The notes under the pieces: generated by a model
What the model was told of the DNA's origin: nothing
The model's input: only the letters and a program-made list of their open reading frames with translations
Database searches by the model: none
Assembly (NCBI GenBank): GCA_964576255.1
Contig: CAZNUK010000005.1
Location: 1 to 57,257 of the forward strand
Length of the DNA stretch: 57,257 bases
Reading direction: 5' to 3'
DNA from: Eshraghiella sp964576255
GTDB lineage: Bacteria; Bacillota; Clostridia; Lachnospirales; Lachnospiraceae
Part shown: piece by piece, positions 36,301 to 44,137 of the stretch
Numbering within the stretch: position 1 is the stretch's first letter
Layout of the letters: the number at the start of each line of letters is the position of its first letter
Made by a program: the position numbers and the translations under genes

Positions 36301-36821
36301 GTGTACTAAGAGGTAATGCCTACCATAAAGTATTTGAAATACTGGATTATAAAATTGAGCCATCCAAAGCAGGAGTTAACAGATTCCTTGATGATATGGT
36401 TGATTGTGGCAGACTTACAGAGGAATATAGAAGCCTTATTAATCCGGACAAATTTGTGCAGTTTATGGAAAGCCCTTTAGGAAGGGATATGAAAGAGGCT
36501 TATTTGTCAGACAAGCTTTTCAGGGAGCAGCCTTTTATTATGGAGGTTGGAGCCAATGAGGTGGATGCATCATATCCTGCAGAGGAAAAAGTACTTGTAC
36601 AGGGAATTGTGGATGCCTTTTATATTACAGATAATAAAGTGAGCATAGTGGATTACAAAACTGACGCAGTTCCTATGGAAAATGGTGAAGAAATTCTTAT
36701 AGAACGATATAGAAAGCAGCTTCTCTTGTATAAGGATGCCCTCACTAAAATCACACAACTTGAAGTGAATAAAATAAGTATCTATTCAGTTTCTCTTAAC
36801 AAAGAGGTGGAAATTATCTGA
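33291..36821 (+). CDS. addA: ATP-dependent helicase/nuclease subunit A
   Basis: 1176-aa UvrD-like helicase and nuclease, partner of AddB. It starts MAWTTDQLNAI, with Walker A SAAAGSGKTAVLVERII, the motif ITTIDSFC, helicase motif II region IYIDEYQDSN, GDVKQSIYKFR, SIHKSKGLEFPVV and VAMTRAVNKL. The C-terminal RecB nuclease domain carries LVQGIVDAFYITDNKVSIVDYKTD. ATG 33291 lies after AAAGGAGGAG; the frame is open upstream inside addB, but that start has no support. All motifs are intact. Codon use and spacing fit the neighbours. Confidence 0.97.
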   Translation: MAWTTDQLNAIKARDCNLLVSAAAGSGKTAVLVERIIQRVLDKDNPVDIDSIMVVTFTKAAAGEMKGRLLVAFEKALKSEPGNRHLIRQLALVENAKITTIDSFCYDVVKNYYNTIDLDPNIRIADAGELSLVKEEVLDNLLEECFKSGDKDFIGFVEAFAPGKSISRISELVNGLYNFSQSNPWPMEWLMDCKKQYDVRTIEEFENLPVVQYITEHIRVIAKEHIKDCEYIIQCCNETDGPVEYIPVIARDKAVWDRAAEEDNYFKILAVLEQKFDNLPRSTSSNPEIREYVKEIREKYKNTKKKLLKEFSSNATKQLEEMAHLEPFVRVLVYLTMEFSRRYQLCKQEKNIADFSDIEHYALDILLHKENDKIIHTYVADELAENFTEIYIDEYQDSNFVQEYLLNAVSRERFGTPNIFMVGDVKQSIYKFRMARPEIFMEKYDRYTNYGKSAGKYQKIELHMNFRSRQNVLESINDVFHKAMQESLGGIEYTDEVRLNAGQEFAGGFDDVTELILMDEKEIKAQEIDDKEAAAHIAAGRIKEIMKNNPELNYRDFAILLRSDKSSGPIYANILSSHGIPCAYNSTTGYFSSYEVVNVLDLLNVIDNPRQEIPLAGVMRSYFAHFTIEEMAVIKGPRRRTELYDCVVKASGEESALGSKCRDFLTMLNNYRQQVGIFSTREMVSDIIYNTGYYDYISAIPGGQLKKTNLDMLAEMAAQYENTSYHGLFNFLRYIEKLQKYDVDYGEGGAGEGEVNQVKIMSIHKSKGLEFPVVIVGDFGKKYNLRDTTSGIIYDNSYGIGMDYVDLGYRTKTKTGYKGMIAKKLTIDSIGEELRILYVAMTRAVNKLILIGKDNIETSYSKWERMSHSSKLDINYLMDNTKYSAVVAPCAINNSRYRCDFISASRVMEVMSQAFGEHNEIVTDNLTEINKLEVNGKIYELLQKILEYQYPHCNVLSVKSKYSVSDLKHQAMEETEILEERFKMSEPEKTIPKFLGDEAPGVGGVLRGNAYHKVFEILDYKIEPSKAGVNRFLDDMVDCGRLTEEYRSLINPDKFVQFMESPLGRDMKEAYLSDKLFREQPFIMEVGANEVDASYPAEEKVLVQGIVDAFYITDNKVSIVDYKTDAVPMENGEEILIERYRKQLLLYKDALTKITQLEVNKISIYSVSLNKEVEII

Positions 36822-36848
36822 TTACTGCATACATTAAAATAAAAAAGT

Positions 36849-38519
36849 ATGAATCAGAAAATAGATAACCAGCTTAACCTCTCCTTAATGCTTTCAGAGA
36901 ATGAAAGAAGCAAGGCAGGGGATTTACAAACTGGCTACAACAGCCTGAATAATGAATGGGAATTGATAATTCGCTACACTGGAGACATCCAAAATGCCAT
37001 AGGGACAATTCCTGCAACTATAAAAGAACTTTCCTACGGGTATGGTCTTGTCAAAGTTAAAGAATCAGACATTGACAGGCTTAGTGCCCTTAGGGAAGTT
37101 ATTTTTGTGGAGAAACCCAAGAAACTGTATACTTCTTTGGATTACTCAGTTGTGGCAGCCTGTGTAAGCCCTGTCTGGCGAATGCCTTATGAGCTTACCG
37201 GCAAAGGGGTTTTGGTGGCGGTAATTGACACCGGAATTGATTACACCCACCCTGATTTTCAAAATGAAGATGGAACCACCAGATTTGCGGCAGTCTATGA
37301 TGAAAAAATTGAAAGAGAATATACAAGGAATGAAATAAATGAAGCGCTTAGAACGGGCAATAGACTTCCAATTGAGGATTTCGGTGGGCACGGAACCCAT
37401 GTAACAGGAATTGCAGCAGGTAACGGCAGAGCCTCCAATGGAAAATACAGGGGTGTTGCATACGAAAGCGATATTCTGGCTGTAATTCTTGGCAGGGATG
37501 ATTTTTTTAATACTGCAAGATTAATGGAAGGTGTGGACTTCGCCATTAAATTTGCAGAGGAACGAAATCTTCCGGTAGCAATTAACTTAAGTATTGGAAA
37601 TAACTATGGGGCCCACGATGGAAATTCACTGCTGGAAAATTATCTTAATGCCGTAGCCGGTAGCTGGAAAAATGTTATTGTGGCAGGAACTGGTAATGAA
37701 GCAGCAAAGGGAATACACAACAGTGGAATAATTGGAGATGATACGGTGGTAGCAGAGCTTGCAATTGGGGAAAATGAAGGCTCAATTGATGTGCAACTGT
37801 GGAAGCGATATGAGGATGATTTTTTAATATATATAAGAACTCCAAGCGGCACACGACTTGGACCAATAAGAAGTGGAATAGAAGTGTCAAGATATGACTA
37901 TTTGGGCACACAGATTTTCATATATTACGGGGAGCCGGCCCCCTATACACAGGCACAGGAGATATTGATACAATTTGTACCTATGGAGAATTATATTAAT
38001 AGTGGAATATGGGAATTTGAATTGGTGCCTCAAAGAATTGTAAGCGGAGAATATGATATATGGCTGCCGTCAGGAGCTTTTGTCAGTAGCGATACAGGGT
38101 TTTTGTTAAATTCACCTGAGGCGACTCTAACAATTCCCTCCACCTCCTACAATGTGATTTCGGTGGGAGCATATAATGCTCTTAATAATTCCTACGGAGA
38201 TTTTTCAGGAAGAGGCTATACCAGACGCATAAGAACAATCAAGCCTGATTTGGTGGCACCGGGTGTGGGTATAATGTCCGCTGCACCGGGAGGAGGTTAT
38301 GTGAGAAGAACGGGAACCTCCATGGCGGCGCCCTTTGTCACTGGCAGCGCAGCCCTTCTTATGGAGTGGGGGATTGTAAAAGGAAATGATGAATATCTGT
38401 ATGGGGAAAAAGTAAAAGCACAGCTTATTAAGGGCGCAGTGCCACTTCCCGGGGAGGAGGTACCCTCTACCAAAACTGGGTGGGGAAGATTGTGTGTGGA
38501 GGGGAGTTTGATCAGGTGA
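36849..38519 (+). CDS. Subtilisin-like serine protease (S8), Csp-like, without signal peptide
   Basis: 556 aa. The N-terminal 90 residues resemble an inhibitor-like prodomain. The catalytic triad is complete: Asp127 in VAVIDTGIDYTHPD, His181 in FGGHGTHVTGIAAG, Ser491 in GTSMAAPFVTGSAAL. A roughly 150-residue jelly-roll-like insertion (GSIDVQLWKRYEDDFLIYIRTPSG to IWEFELVPQRI) lies between His and Ser. That arrangement and the absence of a signal peptide recall the clostridial Csp germination proteases and related cytosolic S8A proteins. It starts 27 nt after addA with a weak ribosome-binding site. Its substrate is unknown, and a link to spores is inference only. Confidence 0.9.
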   Translation: MNQKIDNQLNLSLMLSENERSKAGDLQTGYNSLNNEWELIIRYTGDIQNAIGTIPATIKELSYGYGLVKVKESDIDRLSALREVIFVEKPKKLYTSLDYSVVAACVSPVWRMPYELTGKGVLVAVIDTGIDYTHPDFQNEDGTTRFAAVYDEKIEREYTRNEINEALRTGNRLPIEDFGGHGTHVTGIAAGNGRASNGKYRGVAYESDILAVILGRDDFFNTARLMEGVDFAIKFAEERNLPVAINLSIGNNYGAHDGNSLLENYLNAVAGSWKNVIVAGTGNEAAKGIHNSGIIGDDTVVAELAIGENEGSIDVQLWKRYEDDFLIYIRTPSGTRLGPIRSGIEVSRYDYLGTQIFIYYGEPAPYTQAQEILIQFVPMENYINSGIWEFELVPQRIVSGEYDIWLPSGAFVSSDTGFLLNSPEATLTIPSTSYNVISVGAYNALNNSYGDFSGRGYTRRIRTIKPDLVAPGVGIMSAAPGGGYVRRTGTSMAAPFVTGSAALLMEWGIVKGNDEYLYGEKVKAQLIKGAVPLPGEEVPSTKTGWGRLCVEGSLIR

Positions 38520-38524
38520 AAAAC

Positions 38525-38557
38525 AAGGCTGCCACAAATATGTAGCAGCCTTATTTT
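38525..38557. terminator. Terminator between convergent genes
   Basis: An 8-bp stem AAGGCTGC (38525-38532) / GCAGCCTT (38545-38552) with a T-rich tail on the plus strand (ATTTTTA) and A-rich sequence on the left (AAAAAC), so it may work both ways. Confidence 0.85.
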
Positions 38558-39453
38558 TACTCCACAAAATCTATTAACTCATATCCCGGATTGAAATCTA
38601 CTTCTTCAATTTCACATTCTATTAAAGTACCATTTAAATATATATTTAATTCAAGCTTCTGGTCTGCGGTAGATGAAACATAGAAAAGACAGTTGTCATT
38701 AATTCCTACAGATTCGAAATCAAGTCTCAGTGTGTCTTGGAATAATCCACCCGACTCTATTCCAAGACCCGCACCACTGCCTTTTCCTGCAGCGGGGATA
38801 TGAATAAGGTAAACATAGTGTTTTTGGTCGTTAGAATCAGTGTAATTGTGTTTAAGAGCATAAGCTTTTGAGTCATCACTATGCGAATAAACCCAGTCCA
38901 TTATATATTGAGAATTATTAACTAAGGCGATTTTCTCCATTGGAATTTCACCCATGGCAGAGCTTCCACCACTGCTACCTGTTTTGCCGAATGCCAGAAT
39001 AATGAAGGAAGCTACGATTAATATAACAGGGACAGCAATAATAATAATTAATATTTTCCATAAATTATCCTTTGGTTGTTTTGGGGTGGTAAATTCATAT
39101 TCATTTGGAAGCGGCTCGGTACACTGTGGACAGTTTTTCCAGTCCGGTTCCACAGGCATTTTACAGTTTGGACAGGATGGCTTTAATTGTAATCCGCATT
39201 TTGGACAAATAACATATTGTTCCGAAATTTTAGTGTCGCATTTTGGACAATTCATATTAGTGTAATTGCCTCTTACCAGTAGGTAAATAATAAAACCTAT
39301 AAGGGATGGGGCCAAAATTGCAATTAAAGTCCATAGGGCGGCATTCATACCCCTGCGTCTAGCATCCTTAAAAACATATACTCCGATAAGAACTTCAAAT
39401 CCGATTAAAATAAGCATTATTATTGGTATAATAAGTATTGAAATAAATCTCAT
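38557..39453 (-). CDS. Zinc-ribbon membrane protein of unknown function
   Basis: 298 aa. Two N-terminal hydrophobic segments (about residues 5-25 and 38-60) with a PLDc_N-like spacing are followed by a double zinc ribbon: CPKCDTKISEQYVICPKCG and CPNCKMPVEPDWKNCPQC (eight Cys, residues about 68-114). A third membrane helix (ILIIIIAVPVILIVASFIILAF) precedes a C-terminal, probably extracytoplasmic domain of about 130 residues that I do not recognise. Its start overlaps the next gene upstream by 4 nt, so it is the last gene of a sigma factor operon. It may act in signalling or envelope stress, by context only. Confidence 0.8.
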   Translation of the reverse strand: MRFISILIIPIIMLILIGFEVLIGVYVFKDARRRGMNAALWTLIAILAPSLIGFIIYLLVRGNYTNMNCPKCDTKISEQYVICPKCGLQLKPSCPNCKMPVEPDWKNCPQCTEPLPNEYEFTTPKQPKDNLWKILIIIIAVPVILIVASFIILAFGKTGSSGGSSAMGEIPMEKIALVNNSQYIMDWVYSHSDDSKAYALKHNYTDSNDQKHYVYLIHIPAAGKGSGAGLGIESGGLFQDTLRLDFESVGINDNCLFYVSSTADQKLELNIYLNGTLIECEIEEVDFNPGYELIDFVE

Positions 39454-39725
39454 TGCGTAATCACTCCTTTTTTAGAATAAATAATTGAAATAACACTACT
39501 ACCTATAATAGATATAATCACATACATTATGCATAAAACTGTAAGTAGTGGCATTTTGTAATATACTACAAAGCTTAGAGTAAGAACCAAAAACTGCATT
39601 AAAAAACCTGCAATTGCAACTATAGTAGCATTTCTTGTGGTTTTCTTTTTCTCAAGCTTTTCTTCAAGTATTTTTTCATTGATAATAGGTGGTTCATATT
39701 GTTCAAAATCATATATCTGCATCAT
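39450..39725 (-). CDS. Small two-helix membrane protein, possible anti-sigma-like partner
   Basis: 91 aa: a cytosolic N-terminal tail of about 33 residues rich in charged groups (EKILEEKLEKKKTTRN), then two membrane helices (IVAIAGFLMQFLVLTLSFVVYY and LLTVLCIMYVIISIIGSSVISIIY). Its start lies 17 nt inside the sigma factor gene in another frame, implying coupled translation. A position directly after an ECF-like sigma gene, with a cytosolic tail plus membrane anchor, fits an anti-sigma or co-regulator. No recognised anti-sigma motif is visible, so this is only a suggestion. Confidence 0.72.
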   Translation of the reverse strand: MMQIYDFEQYEPPIINEKILEEKLEKKKTTRNATIVAIAGFLMQFLVLTLSFVVYYKMPLLTVLCIMYVIISIIGSSVISIIYSKKGVITQ

Positions 39726-40197
39726 TAAGTACCTCCTTAAGTAAACCTCTTGCTTTATTAAGTCTGGATTTTACAGTTCCCGGTGGTATTTTCAGAACCT
39801 CAGAAACCTTGTTAATATCCATATCCTTAAAATAAAATAGAATAATGGTTATCCTAAGCTTTTCCGGTAGGGTGTTAATTGCTTCGTGAATATGTGAATA
39901 ATCAGCCCTTTCAGGGGAATGGACATGCTCCATTATGGCAATTTTTTCTTCATTGGTTTTGAAGTTGTCATATAGGGGGCTGTTATTGGTTCTTTTAATT
40001 TTGTTACGATATGTGTTAACACATATTCTTGTAAGCCACGGTTCAAAATCTCTTGAGGTATCGAACCGTTCAATGTATTTCATAACCTTTAACCATGTAT
40101 CCTGATATAAATCATCCGCATCATACGAATTCACGCAGAGAGTTTTACATAGGCCATACAGCCTTTTGCCATGTTGTTTAATATAATGATTAATCAT
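39709..40197 (-). CDS. RNA polymerase sigma factor, ECF-type
   Basis: 162 aa with sigma regions 2 and 4 only. Region 2: LYGLCKTLCVNSYDADDLYQDTWLKVMKYIERFDTSRDFEPWLTRICVNTYRNKIKR. Region 4: LPEKLRITIILFYFKDMDINKVSEVLKIPPGTVKSRLNKARGLLKEVL, including the helix-turn-helix. ATG at 40197 is chosen because GGAGGCGCAG lies upstream; an in-frame extension to 40248 is hydrophobic and unlikely. It is the first gene of a three-gene set with two membrane proteins, which may regulate it. Confidence 0.92.
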   Translation of the reverse strand: MINHYIKQHGKRLYGLCKTLCVNSYDADDLYQDTWLKVMKYIERFDTSRDFEPWLTRICVNTYRNKIKRTNNSPLYDNFKTNEEKIAIMEHVHSPERADYSHIHEAINTLPEKLRITIILFYFKDMDINKVSEVLKIPPGTVKSRLNKARGLLKEVLNDADI

Positions 40198-40253
40198 TTC
40201 TGCGCCTCCTTCACTAACTAATACAAATAAAAACACCAAAAGGTTCATTTTAC

Positions 40254-40296
40254 CAAAAAAAATACGGCTGAAACAAAATTTATTTGTAACAGCCGT
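40254..40296 (-). terminator. Terminator of the leftward membrane-protein gene
   Basis: Stem ACGGCTG / CAGCCGT with extra CAAA/TTTG pairing inside. Read on the minus strand, it is followed by a long T-run (plus strand AAAAAAAA at 40254-40262). Confidence 0.85.
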
Positions 40297-40301
40297 TTAA
40301 A

Positions 40302-41912
40302 TTATTCTGTAAGCTCCATTATGTTGTAGTCGTAGACAAGGATGTTTAAATTCTCACAATTATAAATTGCATTAGGTTCTTCATATGTGTCTGAATATAA
40401 GTACTTACTATATTCCACGTTATTTAGAATAATGAAGTAATCATCATAGCTATTGTCTTTATACCAGTTAACATTGGATTGGTATAACCTTGGTGATAAA
40501 TTACCATTCTGGTCCGAATTAATTACCCTTACTTTAACCTCGGAATCGGTCATAAGTGTTATTATGCTTGCGTTCCAGAAAGTTCCGTAGCCATATTCCA
40601 AATCATTTTCCTCTAAAAATTCCCCAACAGCCACCAGCTGACGGTTGGAAGCAGACTGATTATTGGAATAAAGCGAAAGTATATCGAAAAATATAACGGC
40701 TGACAGGAAAGCGAAAAACACGCTTGGTACAGCTACAAAACGGGTTAAAGTATGACTGTTATGTAACCAGCGGATGAACATAATGCATAATATGGTTCCC
40801 GTAGCAAACATAGGAGATAGTCTCCAGCAGGCTGTATTAAGAGTGCCGAATATCCAGCATACAATAATAATTAATGACAAAATTGTATGGGACAGTATCA
40901 TTATTCTGTATGATTTTTCTTCGAATTTACGATACATAACGAGCATAACAACCGGAATGATTAATATTGCCAGCACGAAAACAATTTTAAGTAATATAAT
41001 AATTCCATCCAGAGAATATAACTCCTGGTCACCAACAGTTATTCCAAAAAGTCTGAAGGCTTCGGGTATGATGCTTAAAAAGTTGTCAGACCAGTCGCTC
41101 ATTTGGTCAAATCCGGAGTAACCCTCCTGATAGCCTGCAACGATATCGTTATTAACTACTTTGGCAAGAATAAGTCCTATAAGGACTGCCACTAACATTA
41201 CAGCCAGAATCAAACCCTCTTTCAGATTTGTTTTGGAAAATAATGGTTTATGTGTATCAAGAAATCTTTCTGCAATAATTGCACCGAGAACAGGGAGGCA
41301 GTAAATTGCCAATGCCTGTGAGCCATTCATGGAGCATAATGTGGTCCATATAAATAGAAGAATTATATGTCTGACACTTAATTTTTCACTGTTAAGTATG
41401 GCAAAGACAAAACCAATTCCCAGCATTAAAAACATAATGCCAAGGCTATAGTAGATTATATGCTCCCAAAAGATTTCTCTTAATTTAGGGCTTGCCATAA
41501 GTACCACAAGTACAGTAGCTACAGTAAGTGAGCACCATTTGTAATTAAGTCCCATTGTTCTGCACATATATATAAGTGAGAGTGTAAACAAAATAGCAAA
41601 AAGCACCATTCCGGCTATCTGAGCCTTCATACTGACACCCCAAATTCCCACAAAAGGTAACATCAGAAGATTGCCACCAAATGGCAGAAGACAGGCATAA
41701 CCAAAATCAGGATTCATAATTGTTTTGCCATCAATCATAGTCTCCGCCCACAAAATTGTGTCAGTACAGTCAGAATGGTAAAATCCCTTGGAAATACACA
41801 CTATATACCATATGAGGATTCCGAACATAATAAATCCGGAAAAAAGTATAAGGTACTTAAGGGTGCTGTATAACATATTTTTAACATTAGTTAATGTGTT
41901 ACTTGGATTCAT
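40302..41912 (-). CDS. Polytopic membrane protein, GT-C glycosyltransferase-like
   Basis: 536 aa with about ten to twelve hydrophobic segments and a 100-residue soluble C-terminal part (LVAVGEFLEENDLEYGYGTFWNASIITLMTDSEVKV onward). An acidic pair early in the first outer loop (GFYHSDCTDTILWAETM) and the terminal soluble domain resemble polyprenyl-phosphate-dependent GT-C enzymes, but no diagnostic motif proves it. The start ATG at 41912 follows AAGGGGAAT and overlaps the FAD oxidoreductase gene by 14 nt, so the two are coupled. Together they may build a surface glycan. Confidence 0.78.
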   Translation of the reverse strand: MNPSNTLTNVKNMLYSTLKYLILFSGFIMFGILIWYIVCISKGFYHSDCTDTILWAETMIDGKTIMNPDFGYACLLPFGGNLLMLPFVGIWGVSMKAQIAGMVLFAILFTLSLIYMCRTMGLNYKWCSLTVATVLVVLMASPKLREIFWEHIIYYSLGIMFLMLGIGFVFAILNSEKLSVRHIILLFIWTTLCSMNGSQALAIYCLPVLGAIIAERFLDTHKPLFSKTNLKEGLILAVMLVAVLIGLILAKVVNNDIVAGYQEGYSGFDQMSDWSDNFLSIIPEAFRLFGITVGDQELYSLDGIIILLKIVFVLAILIIPVVMLVMYRKFEEKSYRIMILSHTILSLIIIVCWIFGTLNTACWRLSPMFATGTILCIMFIRWLHNSHTLTRFVAVPSVFFAFLSAVIFFDILSLYSNNQSASNRQLVAVGEFLEENDLEYGYGTFWNASIITLMTDSEVKVRVINSDQNGNLSPRLYQSNVNWYKDNSYDDYFIILNNVEYSKYLYSDTYEEPNAIYNCENLNILVYDYNIMELTE

Positions 41913-43458
41913 GATATTCCCCTTCTGTGTTAACATTCCATATGTTGGATTTGTCCGTTACATTGGTAGTGATATTTTTGACTGCTTCAAAGGATGTAGC
42001 CATTGAATGGTCCATATTGTTGTAGCGGTGCTGACCGTTACGGCCTATGCAATATAAGTTATTGTAGCCATCAAGGTATGTAACAAGCTCATCCATACGG
42101 CTATAGGTGTCAAAATAAGCAGGATATGCCTTCTTGACATTTTCTCTATGGGCGTCAAGAATTTCATCCCTTGAATCAATAATGCCCATCAAAACAAGCT
42201 CACTTGCAGCAAAATCAATACATTCCTCATCAGACATCTTGTAGAAATCATCAGTCTCATTACAAAAATATTCAAGACCAATCCATACTTTGTTATCAAC
42301 ATCCTTAACAAGGTAAGGAGACCAGTTGTTAAAAATCTGGATTCTGCCAAGCTTGATGCCCGGGTCCTGCACATATATCCAGCAGTCCGGCACGATGTTA
42401 TTAAGTGTCTGGAATTTGGTTTTGTTAACAAGGTTAAGCTTATCAACCAAGACGCCAACAGTAACAAAATCTCTGTATGGAAGTCCGTTAGCGATTTCTG
42501 AAATATCGCCAGGCACATTATTCATACCATTAATTAAATCTTTAACAGGCATTGAAGAGATGAAAATATCCCCTGTAAGCTCTGTGGTATTACCATCCTT
42601 AGTATATGTAATGCTTTTGATAGTGCCATCTTCGTTATTGTTAATTCCCGTAACAGTGGCATTCATTATTATTGTGCCACCAAGTTCCTTAACTTTATTG
42701 GCTGCGGTTTCCCACAACTGTCCCGGTCCGAACTTAGGATAGTAGAATTTCTCAATAAGAGAAGTTTCAACCTCCTTGGAGGACTTTTTGCGTTTAAAAA
42801 TTTTGGAAAAAACATCCTTAATAATAGCTCTGATGGAAAGTCCCTTAACTCTCTGGGAGCCCCAATCCGCAGATATTTCACTTGGATGTCTGCCCCAAAG
42901 CTTCTCGGTGTAGCCCTCAAAAAACATTGAGTAAAGCTTTTTACCAAAACGATTAATATAAAAATTCTCCAGTGATGTCTCAGGTTTTTTGAAAATAGAA
43001 GCCTTAATGTAGCTAAAGCCTGCAACAACGGTAGTTCCAAAGCCCATATTTTTGATGGTTTCCCATTTAAGACTTACCGGATAATCAAAAAACTTTTTCT
43101 TGTAATATATACGTGAAACGCGGTCGCGCACCAGCATTACCACATCTTCCTTCTCAGGGTCAGGTCCGCCTTCTGACAAATCCTTAGCTCTTCCCAATAC
43201 CTTGTCGTCGTATGCGTCACTTCCCTGTACAGGCATAAGGTTAAACCAGTAATTCATAACCTCATCATCCTTGGAGAAAAAACGGTGACCGCCAATATCC
43301 ATTCGATTGCCGTTATATTTAACTGTTCTTGAAATTCCACCAATATCCTCGGTGGCTTCAAGTATTGTAACTTCATAATCCTTGCTATTATCCTGTAAAA
43401 GCTTGTGGGCAGCCGTAATTCCCGCAGGTCCCGCGCCGATTATTATAACTTTTTTCAT
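41899..43458 (-). CDS. NAD(P)/FAD-dependent oxidoreductase (amine oxidase/UDP-galactopyranose mutase-like)
   Basis: 519-aa flavoprotein. The N-terminal dinucleotide motif is KVIIIGAGPAGITAAHKLL, with ILEATEDIGGISRTV and the stretch NGNRMDIGGHRFFSKDDEV that is typical of the protoporphyrinogen oxidase/UGM-like superfamily. FEGYTEKLWGRHPSEISADWG and YCIGRNGQHRYNNMDHSMATSFEAV at the C-terminus also match that group. It may act on a nucleotide sugar or a lipid-linked sugar together with the coupled membrane protein; the substrate is unknown. It is divergent from the hydrogenase operon, behind a good promoter. Confidence 0.87.
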   Translation of the reverse strand: MKKVIIIGAGPAGITAAHKLLQDNSKDYEVTILEATEDIGGISRTVKYNGNRMDIGGHRFFSKDDEVMNYWFNLMPVQGSDAYDDKVLGRAKDLSEGGPDPEKEDVVMLVRDRVSRIYYKKKFFDYPVSLKWETIKNMGFGTTVVAGFSYIKASIFKKPETSLENFYINRFGKKLYSMFFEGYTEKLWGRHPSEISADWGSQRVKGLSIRAIIKDVFSKIFKRKKSSKEVETSLIEKFYYPKFGPGQLWETAANKVKELGGTIIMNATVTGINNNEDGTIKSITYTKDGNTTELTGDIFISSMPVKDLINGMNNVPGDISEIANGLPYRDFVTVGVLVDKLNLVNKTKFQTLNNIVPDCWIYVQDPGIKLGRIQIFNNWSPYLVKDVDNKVWIGLEYFCNETDDFYKMSDEECIDFAASELVLMGIIDSRDEILDAHRENVKKAYPAYFDTYSRMDELVTYLDGYNNLYCIGRNGQHRYNNMDHSMATSFEAVKNITTNVTDKSNIWNVNTEGEYHESK

Positions 43459-43532
43459 AAAAATGTACCCTCTGAATTTACCTGTGTAAGCGTAAATATC
43501 CTTCTTAATTCTCTGTAAAAAACAATGCTATT

Positions 43533-43561
43533 ATTATACAGGATTTTATATGTTTTTTCAA
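43533..43561 (-). promoter_or_regulatory. Promoter of the FAD oxidoreductase gene
   Basis: On the minus strand TTGAAA (43561-43556) and a perfect TATAAT (43538-43533) are 17 nt apart, 75 nt before the start codon. Confidence 0.75.
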
Positions 43562-43611
43562 GGTGAAGAAAGTGTCTTTTAACCGAATGTTTACTGGCTT
43601 TTTATGGGTGT

Positions 43612-43623
43612 TTTTGGTATAAT
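43612..43623 (+). promoter_or_regulatory. Extended -10 promoter of the hydrogenase operon
   Basis: TGGTATAAT (43615-43623) is an extended -10 element 35 nt before hydC. The -35 position (TGGCTT, 43595-43600) is poor, as is common with extended -10 promoters. Confidence 0.6.
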
Positions 43624-43657
43624 GTCAAATAGAACATTATTTTTGGGAGGGTTAGCT

Positions 43658-44137
43658 ATGTTGGAGCAGAGCTATTATGACAAATCCGATGAGATTATCA
43701 GTATTCATGGTGCCAAACCATCTGCCTTAATTCCTATTATTCAGGATATACAGAACGAGTACAGATATTTGCCACCGGAATTACTTACATATGTTGCCGG
43801 TAAGATTGGAATTACAGAATCGAAGGCATACAGTGTTGCCACATTTTATGAGAATTTTTCCTTTGAACCTAAGGGCAAATACGTTATTAAAGTGTGCGAC
43901 GGAACAGCATGCCATGTTAGAAAATCAACTTCAATTCTGGAGCGTCTGTATTCAGAGTTAGGAGTTTCTAGGGAGAAGCCTACAACGGATGATATGTTAT
44001 TCACTCTTGAGACAGTATCCTGTCTTGGTGCCTGTGGACTTGCACCGGTGCTTACGGTTAATGATAAGGTGTATCCGTCAATGACTCCGGATGCAGCTTC
44101 TGCATTGATTAAGGAATTAAGGGAGGCGGGCATATGA
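43658..44137 (+). CDS. hydC: NuoE-like [2Fe-2S] subunit of a bifurcating-type [FeFe]-hydrogenase
   Basis: 159-aa thioredoxin-like ferredoxin subunit. Cluster ligands are Cys80 and Cys85 (VCDGTACHV) and Cys122 and Cys126 (SCLGACG). The N-terminal helical part (IIQDIQNEYRYLPPELLTYVAGKIGI) is typical of NuoE/HydC/HndA. It transfers electrons in the NAD(P)H-linked hydrogenase complex. ATG 43658 follows GGGAGG; an ATG at 43604 precedes the promoter's -10 and is rejected. It overlaps hydB by 4 nt. Confidence 0.93.
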   Translation: MLEQSYYDKSDEIISIHGAKPSALIPIIQDIQNEYRYLPPELLTYVAGKIGITESKAYSVATFYENFSFEPKGKYVIKVCDGTACHVRKSTSILERLYSELGVSREKPTTDDMLFTLETVSCLGACGLAPVLTVNDKVYPSMTPDAASALIKELREAGI

